A program made the translations under genes and the position numbers. Positions 31,473 to 42,306 of a stretch of 64,000 nt of DNA are shown piece by piece. The notes beneath the pieces were generated by a model that saw only the letters and a list, made by a program, of their open reading frames with translations, did no database searches and was not told the origin of the DNA. Source of the stretch: Saussurea involucrata (taxonomy: Eukaryota; Streptophyta; Magnoliopsida; Asterales; Asteraceae); the NCBI GenBank assembly GCA_033807775.1, contig CM066313.1, forward strand, positions 92,141,484 to 92,205,483. Reading direction: 5' to 3'. The first letter of the stretch is position 1. Each line of letters starts with the position of its first letter.

Positions 31473-32062
31473 TCACTCGTTTCCTTTGCGTTTGTACCCT
31501 ATGGGAATGGGGGAGTTTGACGTGGTACTAGGAATGGATTGGTTAGCGGAGAATGACACTAGTATAGTGTGTAATAAGAAGTTGATCCGTATCGCCTTGC
31601 CTGATAAGAAGGAAGTAGTGATTTATGGGGATCGTCGAGATAGGAAGTCATGTATGATTTCGATGTTATAAGCTAGGCGGTGTCTGCGGAAGGGTTGTCT
31701 AGGGTATTTAGCTTATGTGCTAGATGCTAAGAAAGATAAGAAAGAATTAAGTGATGTGCCTATAGTCAGCGAGTACTCGGAAGTGTTTCCGGATGACTTG
31801 ACGAGTCTGCCCCCAGATCGTCAAGTAGAGTTCAGAATAGATCTGATGCCTGGGGCGGCGCACGATTGCGCGTGCGCCCTATCGTCTGGCACCGGCAGAA
31901 ATGAAGGAGATGATGACGCAACTGCAAGAGCTTTTAGATAAGGGTTTCATTCGTCCGAGCTCATCGCCTTGGGGAGCGCCGGTACTTTTTGTGAAAAAGA
32001 AGGACGGATCTATGCGGATGTGCATAGATTACCGTGAGCTCAACAGGGTACCAGTAAAGAAC
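31473..32062 (+). pseudogene. Tekay-1 protease end and RT N-terminal part
   Basis: HSFPLRLYPMGMGEFDVVLG then MDWLAENDTSIVCNKKLIRI is the C-terminal half of the protease. The linker SEYSEVFPDDLTSLPPDRQV leads into RT, which after a frame change reads EMKEMMTQLQELLDKGFIRP, SPWGAPVLFVKKKDGSMRMC and IDYRELNRVPVKN. It stops at 32062 where the Tekay solo LTR begins (TSD AGAAC) and continues at 39760 with KYPLPRINDLFDQL. Confidence 0.88.
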
Positions 32063-32589
32063 TGTAACACCCTAAAAATAGGGCCAATTTAAACCTTAAA
32101 AATTACTACAAGTTATGATCATAAAACTTCAAACTTCTATAACCTGAGGATCAAATGTAAAGGTTTTATATACATAACGCATCTAACTCAAATAACCTAA
32201 TAATCTAATCATACATCACAATTAGATTAATTAAGTTATCCAGTTCTTTGTCCCAAAAGCATCAAAAGAATATCTAGATCCTCCGTCATCTCTAAGTTTG
32301 AATCTTTCCAAAAGTTCTCATCACACATTCCCGCATACTTCCCGTAGCTTCTACCTGGTAAGAAAATTCAACTTGAAACATTAGGCTTTCGCCTAGTGAG
32401 AATATTCAAATCAAATTAAAGTTAAACAATTAAAATCCCAACAGATAAAACAAACCTGTTCTAGCCCATCTTACCGTACAACAACTCCTTTCAATACTGG
32501 GAATCTACCCCGCTCCCATACTATTCGTCTAGCCATAATATCACTATCAAGAGTTTACTATAAATCATCCCAGATTCAAAGTCATTACT

Positions 32590-32790
32590 CTTATCTAAGA
32601 AATTACAAGTCAAAACCTGCCTATTTCTTAGTCCGGAAGAAGAGATTACAAATTACTTTATGCCTATCTCTAATCTTTCTTTCACAACGGGAAATCTCTG
32701 ATCTTTCCTATAAAATGGAAATCTCCGATCTTCCATTTGAAATGGGAATTACAAATCAAAATCTGCCTATTCCACATTTCACGTCCTCAC
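32590..32790 (-). repeat. Hairpins with constant loop in Tekay solo LTR
   Basis: CTAAGAAAT ... ATTTCTTAG (about 32595-32633), AGAGAT ... ATCTCT (about 32643-32672), AAATGGAA ... TTCCATTT (about 32714-32741) and GGGAAT ... ATTCC (about 32745-32772). The interior pattern TTACAA-TTACTTTATGCCT or variants recurs in Tekay-2. Confidence 0.65.
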
Positions 32791-33483
32791 CATCTCAGAA
32801 TCACTGACCCCAATGGGATTAATATATCGCGATACACAACCGGGGCCCTCACGATGATTCAAGATACGCTCGTTCACTAGAAATTACATCCCTTGGTCAA
32901 ATGGCAAGTATTTCGGTTTCCATTAGACCGTACCCAGGTGCCCTACTATGACCGGATGCCTATTTCTAGCAATCGGCACACAATACATAAGTATTATTAC
33001 CCTTACTATTATATGTGCATAACATACAATATATTCATCTCCAAAACATATTCTATATATATAAACATTTATAAAGAATATTAATAGTTTTGACACCTCG
33101 ACTTCTTAACTATCCCCTCGTTGCCATTTAGCACGGGGATCAACATATTATAACTTTTAGCCATCTATTTGGACTCATTATTGATTAAGACGAGTCCTTT
33201 ATTAACATGCTCAGACATACATAATACATATCTATTTCAATATTAATTGTTGAATTTTAAAGAGAGTTGAATAAACTCACCTGATATGAAATCACACTTC
33301 TTTTATTTCTTTTAAAGACGTGGGAACTTCTGTCTTCACCACCACAGTTTACTGTAATATCCAATATACAAATATACTGATATTAAATTACAGAACAGAA
33401 CTCTCTAAAACTAAGAATCCTTATCATCTAAAAATCTTCGTCTTAAGTCGCAACCAACTAATATTAAAATCTCTTGTCGCAAT

Positions 33484-33645
33484 GCACAGTGCAAGTCGCA
33501 ATCAACTACTGCGACATGGTCACCATGTCGCAACCTTCTATTGCGATTTCAACCCCAAGTCGCAACCTTCTATTGCGACTTCAACACCAAGTCGCAGCCT
33601 TCTATTGCGACTTCACCACCAAGTCGCAACCTTCTATTGCGACTT
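33484..33645 (-). repeat. 32-bp hairpin repeat in Tekay solo LTR
   Basis: Arms AAGTCGCAA / TTGCGACTT with loop CCTTCTA at 33557-33581, 33589-33613 (one arm mismatch) and 33621-33645. Related hairpins lie at 33528-33546 and, beyond the Copia insertion, at 39194-39213 (arms GCGACATTC / GAATGTCGC) and 39209-39231. Confidence 0.8.
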
Positions 33646-33662
33646 CACTTCCTTGTCGTTCT

Positions 33663-34252
33663 TGTAAGTCCAGGATACACTCTTACAATCAAATATGAAC
33701 AATTAAGATCGTATTCACAGCAACTGGTCATATGATTTATTAACAATCTGTGAATTACAAGATATTACAACGAATTTCTCTCTCAATAGATCTAACAATT
33801 TATGCGTAAAGAGTTATCCAAAAGGTTCTCCAAAAGATTCTATCAAAGATTTTCCAAAGATTCTATTAGCTACAGTTGCTAACTCCTATATATACTATAT
33901 AAGAAAGGCTAAAGCTACAGTACATATAAGAAACAGACTAATAGAACAATTACACGTGTCCTAATTAGTAACTGAATATAACAGATAATATCCCAAGATA
34001 TGAATTCTGAACATACTTCTGAATAAGCGCTTCAGAACATTTGTCTTCATAGTCAGAAGTTCTGAGTCTCCTACTCAGAACTCTGAACCTTCTAGTCAGA
34101 ATCCAACACTTAGAATCTTTTTGAGATTTCTCACTCAGAACTTCTGAGTCTTCAACTCAGAACTTCTGAGTCTTCTGAGTCCTCTGAGTCTTCTTTAGTC
34201 TTCTTACTCAGAACTCAACACTTGTGTTTTTGACAAAACTCTAGACCTAACA
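33663..34252 (-). repeat. Copia element 3' LTR
   Basis: On minus starts TGTTAGGTCTAGAGTTTTG and ends GGACTTACA. Rich in the palindromic motif CTCAGAACTTCTGAG and relatives (34020-34215). It carries one extra 18-bp unit relative to the 5' LTR. Confidence 0.9.
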
Positions 34253-36838
34253 ATCTCCCCCTTTTTGTCAAACACACTTGTACTATTCATCATCAAATTC
34301 TTAGAGCATGAACAATCTTCAGAAGGAGCTCTTCTGAATGCTTTGACAACTTTTGCTCAGAATTCTGAATAATCTGAGTTAATAACTTCTGGTCAGTCTT
34401 TAATCAGCAGCAGCAATGATTTCCAAACTGATTTCTGTTACATATTTGCTTTTTCTTTGCTCCCCCTTGAAATGACAAATCTTATCTTCATGTGATCAAG
34501 TCAAATTTCTGTCTTTTTATGACTTTCTGACTTTCTTCTCCCTTTTTTTAATCAATCAATCAGATTTTTCAATCATATCAATCTTCAAAATCTTTAGCTT
34601 TTCTCCCCCTAAAGTTTTGGAAAGCAAAATCATCTTCAAAATCTTTAGCTTTTCTCCCCCTTGATTTTCAAAACTTTAGCGATGAAGTCTATGATTTTTC
34701 TCCTCCTTAATGAATAACCTTGCTCCCCCTCAAAATAAGAATTATGGAGCAATTTGTTTTCTCCCCCTGAAAGTATGCATATATTTCATTAAAATTATTC
34801 ATTTCAAATATAGTGCTTTAATGAAAACATTTATACAAGGAGAATAAGATTTACTGAACTAGACTTGATAACTACTAACATTTGATCATTTGAAAACTTT
34901 ACAAAATAAATCCAACTTAATGAAATTTATCAGATTTTCAATCAAATGAAATCAAATGCATGTGTTTGGATTCAAATACAAGTCATCATTGCATATCGAG
35001 TTAAAAATGTTCAGTTTCAATCCCTTTATTAAATCTATTTGGTGTGCTTAGCATGCGAAATATGATTAGCTTCAAGCATATGCAATTCTAAAAACATATA
35101 CGAATACTTTGCTCTACTCACACTATTTGTCCAAAATCAGGATTTTCACAAATTTACAGGTTTATTGCGACTTTGAATTTTCCCAAAGTTTCAAGAGATG
35201 TGTGCTCATTGGCATCTTTTAATTTTGTGCTCATTGACATCTTTTAATTTTGTGCACATTGGCATCTTTTAATCAAAAAGTTTAGTAAGAATAAGATACA
35301 TCGTTAAACATGACTTTCTATCTGGTTTTATAGCAGAATTTGGGTCAGCATATCCCAGACCAGTTGGTCTTAGGTGCTAGGTGACAAGCACCCCTTGGAA
35401 CTTAATTTCCCAAACCAGAAAGGCCACATCGATATATCTTAAACCCATTTGTACCAGTAGAACATGGTTTTCTATCTGATTCTATTGTAGGATTTGGGTC
35501 AGCCGATCCCAGACCAGTTGATCTTAGGGACTAGGTGTCGAGCACCCCTTAGGACTTACTCTCCCAAACCAGAAAGGCCACAGGTACAAACTTTCAAACT
35601 AAATGATTTTATATATATTTATATTTCATCTCAATCACTTGGTACTAAAACGTAGTACTTCCCCCATATTTTTGTTTCCATCCAACATTCTGACATTTAG
35701 GCTTTTTGAACATTATATTCTATATAAGTATAGATTTCATAACATTGAGCATTCGGCATAATTTCATTCATGTTTTGCTTACCTTTCGATTTAATTCAGA
35801 AGTGAAAGTTGAAACAAATATAGCTCAGATAATACAAAATACTTGTAAAATCACTTTTTGACACACATTTATTCATTGAATGAAAATTAAAAAAAAAATC
35901 ATATCATTGAATTAAATTGTTAAGATTCAAACATTCAAAGCAATAGAAATAAAACATAATACAATGTTACCTTTCACCACTTGTTCCTTGAAACATAAAA
36001 ATATGACAGTTAAGGATATCACCTGAGAAGTATGAGTTCTAAACTGATTTGTTTAGAAGTCTTAGTCTCTGAAGTACGGGTCCTGAACTGAATTATTCAG
36101 AAGCCATTGTCATTTAAGTACGGGTTTTGAACTGATATGTTCAAAAACCTAAAACGTTGAATCACGGGTTTTGAACATTATCTTGAAACAATCAGATCAA
36201 ATTTTGAGTCAATACTTCCTCTGAAATCAAGATAATCCTGCAAAATCAAGAGATTTTGGTAATCATCTACGATGATTCCTCATTAGTTATCAAAAAAAAA
36301 TTCTGAGTAGTAGAGTCAGAATTCTGATTAGAAGAGTCAGAATTCTGATTAGAAGAGTCAGAATTCTGATTAGTTGAGTCAGAATTCTGAGTAGTAGAGT
36401 CAGAACTTCTGAGTAAGAGAGTCAGAATTCTGATAAAACTATCCAGAGAAAATTCCTTAGAAAAATGTTTGGATTTTGTAATTTTTGAACATTCTGAACT
36501 TCAAATCACCATAACTTGCTCAAAAATCAGAATTTTTCAACCAAAATTTGCAGGGTTGCTTAAAATGTGATTCTGAACACATTCTCTGGAAATGTTTTCT
36601 ACGAAAAACACTCACATCTATGAGTTCGATAACCTCATAGCAAACAGAACTTTTTCAAAAAAAATCTTCAAAATCAACAAATTGATCTATATGAATCAGA
36701 AATCCATAATTACATTCAGACCGAGTTTTGGACTGAATTATCCAAAAGTCAAAATTCTCAATTTAAGCACAGCATCTGTTTTAAGTCATGTGTCAGTATT
36801 ATCATTCAGATCTACACATGAATAACCTGCAAAACAGA
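34253..36838 (-). other. Copia element non-coding 3' internal region
   Basis: No coding sequence is recognised. It holds the polypurine tract, several TCTCCCCC/CTCCCCCT tracts (34440-34780), a triple repeat of TGCTCATTGACATCTTTTAA (35205-35275), a ~135-bp duplicated block (about 35315-35440 and 35460-35585, with GGGTCAGC and CCAGACCAGTTG) and the 36301 repeat array. Confidence 0.65.
36301..36435 (-). repeat. 21-bp tandem repeat with TCAGAATTCTGA palindrome
   Basis: About six units of GAGTCAGAATTCTGATTAGAA with variants. Each contains the 12-bp palindrome TCAGAATTCTGA. The same half-site CAGAA/TTCTG dominates the LTR repeats of this element. Confidence 0.85.
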
Positions 36839-38119
36839 TTAAGTTGACTTTGGTACCCATATGAACTTGGGTCCAGGTTTGTTAGGTGCAGTGGTATATG
36901 CAGATATTCTATAAAAACCATACCAGTGCTGAATAAAATTCTTGTTCACAAAATCATCAGTCCCACAATATGAACAACAAAGTTTCTTTTGTGCAATTCT
37001 GACTAATTGATTTACAGAATAAATCACATCAGGTTTAACAAAAGATTTTCTTTGAAATGTATTGTTCTTCTTGACATTTGAATTAGGAACCTTTGATTTT
37101 AGCACTTCTTTCTTGGAAGTGGTTCCTTTAACTCTCCATTCCATTTTTATCTTTTTAAAAGAACAATTATAAGATTTATCAATAGGAGAATCATAAAACA
37201 GATTAGAAGAACGAATCTGATCTTTTGAACTATGATTTGATTTGTCAACAACTTTTGTTTCAAATTCTTTAAACTTTTTAACATACAAATCAAACCTTGA
37301 CTGCAAATCAGATTTGGACTTCCTCTCTATCATGATTTTAGTTGATAAATCAGATAATTTCTTAATAAGTCTCCTTATCTCGAAATGAAAAACTTTATTT
37401 TCCTTCTCAAACTCATCTTTTAAGCATTTTTCTTTAAAGCCATTTACCTTCTTCTTTTCAGTCTCTTTCCTTCCATCTTCTAACTCTTTCTCCAACTCAT
37501 TGATTTTTACAGAAAACTCATTTAACATTCCTGTTTTCTTTTTCTCAAAACCATTCTTTTCTTTTTGAAAAACATTTTTCTTGCATTCAAACTCTTTTCT
37601 TTCTTTTGCAAGAATTTTCTCCAAATCAGAAATTTTCAGAGATAATTCAACAGACTTTGTTTCAAAACCTTTCCTCTCAGTTTGAAAGTTTCTTCTCTCT
37701 TTCTCAAATTTCTCTCTTTCAAGTATAAGAATTTGTTCAAAATCATAGATTTGTTTCAAGAGTTGACAATTTTTCATTTCACATGATTTGATTCTATTTT
37801 TAGAATCTGTCAACATCTTTCTTTCAAAATTGATTTTCTCTTTCAAATCAACATTCTCTTTTTCTAACAATTTTGTGTTCTCTTGAGCCTTTTCGAAATC
37901 TTTTAGAAGATCGAATTTATCTTTTTGCAAATTTACAACAACTTTTGCACTTTCCTCAAATTTGGCTTCAAGATTAGAAATCTTGCTTTCAAAATGAACA
38001 ATCTCAGTTTTTGGTTTAGAAATTGTTTCTTTTACTTTTACACGACTTAATTTTTGTAAATTGTCTGAACTGGTTATAGAACTTGCAGGTCTCACAAAAA
38101 CTTCAACAATCTCAGGCAT
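36839..38119 (-). CDS. Coiled-coil gag-like protein of the Copia element
   Basis: 426 residues, open from ATG 38119 to stop 36839. Residues ~30-300 are Lys/Glu-rich with heptad character and three related blocks (FEKERRNFQTERKGFETKS, ECKKNVFQKEKNGFEKKK and similar), predicting a long coiled coil. Near the C-terminus is CCSYCGTDDFVNKNFIQHW, which sits where plant Copia gags have a CCHC knuckle but lacks the usual GH..C spacing. It ends GPKFIWVPKST, the phrase seen just before protease in SIRE-type Copia polyproteins. It is therefore the gag C-terminal region without the gag core and without pol. Whether it packages its own RNA or acts with gag of a related element is unknown. Confidence 0.75.
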   Translation of the reverse strand: MPEIVEVFVRPASSITSSDNLQKLSRVKVKETISKPKTEIVHFESKISNLEAKFEESAKVVVNLQKDKFDLLKDFEKAQENTKLLEKENVDLKEKINFERKMLTDSKNRIKSCEMKNCQLLKQIYDFEQILILEREKFEKERRNFQTERKGFETKSVELSLKISDLEKILAKERKEFECKKNVFQKEKNGFEKKKTGMLNEFSVKINELEKELEDGRKETEKKKVNGFKEKCLKDEFEKENKVFHFEIRRLIKKLSDLSTKIMIERKSKSDLQSRFDLYVKKFKEFETKVVDKSNHSSKDQIRSSNLFYDSPIDKSYNCSFKKIKMEWRVKGTTSKKEVLKSKVPNSNVKKNNTFQRKSFVKPDVIYSVNQLVRIAQKKLCCSYCGTDDFVNKNFIQHWYGFYRISAYTTAPNKPGPKFIWVPKST

Positions 38120-38609
38120 GATGAAATGACAAATTCAAATATCAACTATGAATTATGATAAAAAAAAATGAGAGTCAACACAGATCTAGAACATGCAAGA
38201 ATTGATCAAATCTGTCACATGCATTTCATCAAACAGTTAGAGTACATGAATTAATGAAATATTCTTTTCAACAAAAAATTTGAATAGTAATCAACATGCA
38301 GCAGATAGAATCACTTTGATCAAGAAACCAATCAAGAATTTTGAAAACATACCTGTGATCTCTGTTTAATTTCGAAAATTAATCAGCATAGAGAGAAATT
38401 CTTTGGATGACTTGATTGTAAAATTGAATTCAACAGAAAGACAAATTCAAATTTCTTGAATCAATGATAGAAACGAATTCAAGAATTGTTAGGAATTCAA
38501 GAATTGTTAGCAGCAGCGGAATCAATTGTCGAATTGATCAAGAAACTTCAAGAACGCGATCAAACACACTCTTGGACGAATTTTTTTGTTGATTGGCTCT
38601 GATACCAAT
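38120..38609 (-). promoter_or_regulatory. Copia element leader and PBS
   Basis: PBS TTGGTATCAGAGCCAA (minus) at 38593-38608, one base from the LTR. Non-coding leader follows to ATG 38119. Confidence 0.85.
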
Positions 38610-39181
38610 TGTAAGTCCAGGATACACTCTTACAATCAAATATGAACAATTAAGATCGTATTTACAGCAACTGGTCATATGATTTATTAACAATCTGTGA
38701 ATTACAAGATATTACAATGAATTTCTCTCTCAATAGATCTAACAATTTATGCGTAAAGAGTTATCCAAAAGGTTCTCCAAAAGATTCTACCAAAGATTTT
38801 CCAAAGATTCTATTAGCTACAGTTGCTAACTCCTATATATACTATATAAGAAAGGCTAAAGGTACAGTACATATAAGAAACAGACTAATAGAACAATTAC
38901 ACGTGTCGTAATTAGTAACTGAATATAACAGATAATATCCCAAGATATGAATTCTGAACATACTTCTGAATAAGCGCTTCAGAACATTTGTCTTCATAGT
39001 CAGAAGTTCTGAATCTCCTACTCAGAACTCTGAACCTTCTAGTCAGAATCCAACACTTAGAATCTTTTTGAGATTTCTCACTCAGAACTTCTGAGTCTTC
39101 AACTCAGAACTTCTGAGTCTTCTTTAGTCTTCTTACTCAGAACTCAACACTTGTGTTTTTGACAAAACTCTAGACCTAACA
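38610..39181 (-). repeat. Copia element 5' LTR
   Basis: 572 bp, nearly identical to 33663-34252. Observed differences include TATTTACAG/TATTCACAG, TCTACCAAAG/TCTATCAAAG and AAGGTACAG/AAGCTACAG. Confidence 0.9.
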
Positions 39182-39759
39182 GTTCTTAAGGCTGCGACAT
39201 TCCTGAATGTCGCAATGCACTGTTGCGACATGCTTGAATGTCTCAACCCACTGATTTTATCTAAAACCCAAATTTTATACTTTTAAGCTATGTTTGATTC
39301 TGTGAACATGCAGATATGTTTAATACCCCTAACATAACATATCTATAAATTCAGATTCTCATAATCACCCAAAATCACCAAAACCCATTTTATAAGCTCA
39401 TAGAAATAACAATAAACTTAATAACACCAATAATTGTGAAGAACATACCTTGAAATCTTGCTCTTCTTCTTGTTCTTGCTATCTCTAACTCTCGGTTCTA
39501 TCTCTCTCTCTCTCGTTACCGAAATATCCACACACACACACAATTAGTCACTTAAGACTAATTGTGTGACACCTCTTACTAAAGCATGGTGAGTCATAGC
39601 TCAATTTACCAAATACACCCCTAACTTTAAAGGAATGACACAACAAACCCTCAAATTGAAAATCCACTTCAACCAATAACTTTAAGCAAATACAAACTTA
39701 ACCCCAAGTTAAAACTTGTAATTTACAAAAATAATACAACGAAAATTCGAGATGTTACA

Positions 39760-42306
39760 AGAACAAGTACCCACTCCCGAGGATTAATGACCTCTTTGAC
39801 CAGTTGCAAGGTGCGAGCTACTTTTAGAAGATAGATTTGAGATCGGGCTACCATCAACTAAAGGTGAGAAAGGAAGACGTGTCCAAGACAGCCTTTCGTA
39901 CGAGGTACGGGCACTACGAGTTCTTAGTCATGCCCTTCGGCCTGACTAACGCCCCAGCGGTGTTCATGGATTTGATGAATTGGGTGTGTAGCTCATTGTT
40001 AGACAAGTGTGTGATCGTCTTCATTGACGATATTCTGATCTACTCTCATACCCGTGAAGATCACGAGGAGCATCTTCGTGCAGCATTAGAATTGCTGAAG
40101 CGCGAGAAATTGTATGCAAAGTTTTTGAAGTGCGAATTTTGGTTGAGAGAAGTTCAGTTTTTGGGTCACGTAGTGTCAGCGGACGGTATCAAGGTGGATC
40201 CCGCTAAGATCGAAGCTATTAAGAATTGGGAGCCGCCAAGGTCGCCATCGGAAGTGAGAAGTTTTCTCGGGTTAGCGGGCTATTATCGAAAGTTCATTCA
40301 GGACTTCTCTCGTATAGCCACATCGTTGACCGCTTTGACAAGGAAGAACGTCAAGTTCGTGTGGACCGAAGCGCAAGAAGCCGCATTCGATAAATTGAAA
40401 GAGAGTTTAAGTAGCGCGCCGATTTTGTCGTTACCAGATGGATCAGAAGGTTTTGTAATTTACAGCGATGCTTCTATGCTTGGGCTAGGGTGTGTTTTAA
40501 TGCAGAACGGGAAGGTGATTGCCTACGCATCCCGACAGTTGAAAGAGCACGAGAAGAACTACCCTACGCACGACATGGAGCTAGCGGTGGTGGTGTTCAC
40601 TTTGAAAATATGGCGACACTACTTGTATGGAATAAAGTGCCAGATTTACACCGACCACAAGAGTCTGAAGCACTTGTTTGACCAGAAGGAATTGAATATG
40701 AGACAGAGGAGATGGATTGAGCTATTGAACGACTATGACTGTGAAATCCTTTACCATCCGGGTAAAGCGAATGCGGTAGCTGACGCGTTGAGCCGGAGGG
40801 AGCGAGGAGAGTCGACCAAAGTGGTGGCTTTCAGAGTCGAGGCAACTTCGAACCTCCTAGATGAAGTTAAGAAGTTCCAAGAGGAGGCGTTGCTAGAAGA
40901 GAATGTAAAGAGTGAGAGGGTCGTCGGAATTTCATCTTTGTTCAGTGTCAACAGTGGTGGGTTAAAGTGCATGAAGAACCGAGTATGGGTTCCTAAGTTA
41001 GGGAACTTGAGAGTAAGCATCTTGGAAGAAGCGCATAAGTCGCGGTACTCGATGCACCCGGGAACGAACAAGATGTACCGGGACTTAAGACAGTTCTACT
41101 GGTGGCCGGGAATGAAGAAGGACATCGCTCACTTTGTGGAGCGGTGTGTGACGTGTTTGAAAGTTAAAGCAGAACATCAGCGACCGTATAGGGAACTTCA
41201 GTCTACGGTGATACCAGTGTGGAAGTGGGACAACATCACCATGGATTTTGTTACAAAGTTGCCAAGGACTCCAAAGGGTAATGATGCGATATGGGTGGTT
41301 GTGGATATTCTCACTAAATCCGCGCATTTTCTACCAATCAAGGAGTCAGATTCGTTAGAAAAGCTAGCCCGATTGTACATCAATGAAATCGTATCTAGGC
41401 ACGGGGTGCCATGATCCATCGTGTCTGACCGTGATAGTCGGTTCACGTCAGCATTTTGGAGAAGCCTACAACGAGAATTGGGTTCGCAACTGAAGTTAAG
41501 CACGGCCTATCATCCTCAAATGGATGGTCAGAGCGAAAGAACTATTCAGACGCTAGAAGATATGCTTCGAGCATGCGCTATCGATTTCAAAGGCTCTTGG
41601 GAAGTACATCTACCATTGATAGAGTTCTCATATAATAATAGTTACCATGCGAGTATCCAGGCAGCACCATTCGAAGCATTGTACGGGCGGAAGTGCCGCA
41701 CCCCTTGTGTTGGAACGAGGTGGGAGAAAGACAGTTAGTAGGTCCCGAGATTGTACAACTGACAGCGGATAAGATAGAGCTAATCCGTGAGAGAATGAGA
41801 ATCGCGCAAGATCGACAGAGAAAGTATGCTAACAGAAGAAGGAAGCCTATCGAGTTCCAAGTAGGTGACAAAGTAATGCTGAAAGTATCGCCTTGGAAGG
41901 GAGTAGTACGCTTCGGAAAGAAAGGGAAGTTAAGGCCTAGGTATGTGGGGGCCTTCGTTATTATTGAACAAGTTGAAGCAGTAGCCTACAAGCTAGACTT
42001 GCCAGAGGAGTTAAAGGGTGTTCATTCAACATTTCATGTGTCAAACTTAAAGAAGTGTTTAGCCGAGGCCGATGTGGCCATTCCATTAGAAGATGTAAGC
42101 ATTGACGAGAATTTGACATACGAAGAGGAACCAATAGAAATCGTGGACAGTAAGGTTCACAAAATGAGGAACAACGAGGTTCGGCTAGTTAAGGTTTAGT
42201 GGCGGTATCATAAGGGACAAGAAGCAACTTGGGAGGTAGAAGCGGACATGAGGTCCAAATACCCTCAACTTTTTGACAATGGAATTCCGGGGACAGAATT
42301 CTTTTG
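39760..42306 (+). pseudogene. Tekay-1 pol: RT, RNase H, integrase, chromodomain
   Basis: Resumes after the solo LTR. RT: KIDLRSGYHQLKVRKEDVSK, VMPFGLTNAPAVFMDLMN, FIDDILIYS, FLGHVVSADGIKVDP. RNase H: IYSDASMLGLGCVLMQ, DMELAVVVFTLKIWRHYLYG, YTDHKSLKHLF, HPGKANAVADALSRR. Integrase: zinc finger with HPGTNKMYRDLRQFYWWPG and CVTCLKVKAEHQ, core TMDFVTKLP (Asp), SDRDSRFTSAFW (Asp) and MDGQSERTIQTLEDMLR (Glu). The GPY-like region with FHVSNLKKCL follows, and a chromodomain remnant (HKGQEATWEVEADMRSKYP). Lesions: TAG near 39829, TGA at 41412, a frame change near 41700, TAG near 42197. All catalytic residues are still readable. Confidence 0.92.

Larger units (their letters stand above)
33663..39181 (-). 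mobile_element. Non-autonomous Copia element with coiled-coil gag-like gene
   Basis: LTRs 38610-39181 (5', 572 bp) and 33663-34252 (3', 590 bp), TSD GTTCT (33658-33662, 39182-39186). PBS on minus TTGGTATCAGAGCCAA (38593-38608) fits initiator tRNA-Met. The polypurine tract on minus is AAAAAGGGGGAGAT (34253-34266). Total 5519 bp. The only long frame is 36839-38119; no RT, integrase or RNase H is found. The LTRs differ at only a handful of bases plus one 18-bp repeat-unit change, so the insertion is recent. Confidence 0.9.
32063..39759 (-). mobile_element. Tekay-type solo LTR (about 2.2 kb) split by a Copia element
   Basis: TGTAACACCCTAAAAATAGG ... GAGATGTTACA with perfect flanks AGAAC (32058-32062 and 39760-39764). 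Net length without the insertion is about 2.17 kb. It is of the same family and orientation as the Tekay-2 LTRs (45477 and 49039 start almost identically), so transcription sense is minus. It contains hairpin repeats at 32590-32790 and 33484-33645. Confidence 0.88.

Noticed and set aside
34020..34215. Heat-shock-element-like GAA/TTC repeats in the Copia LTR
   Set aside because: Spacing between GAA and TTC is zero or one base, not the two bases of a heat-shock element, so a stress-promoter call is not supported.
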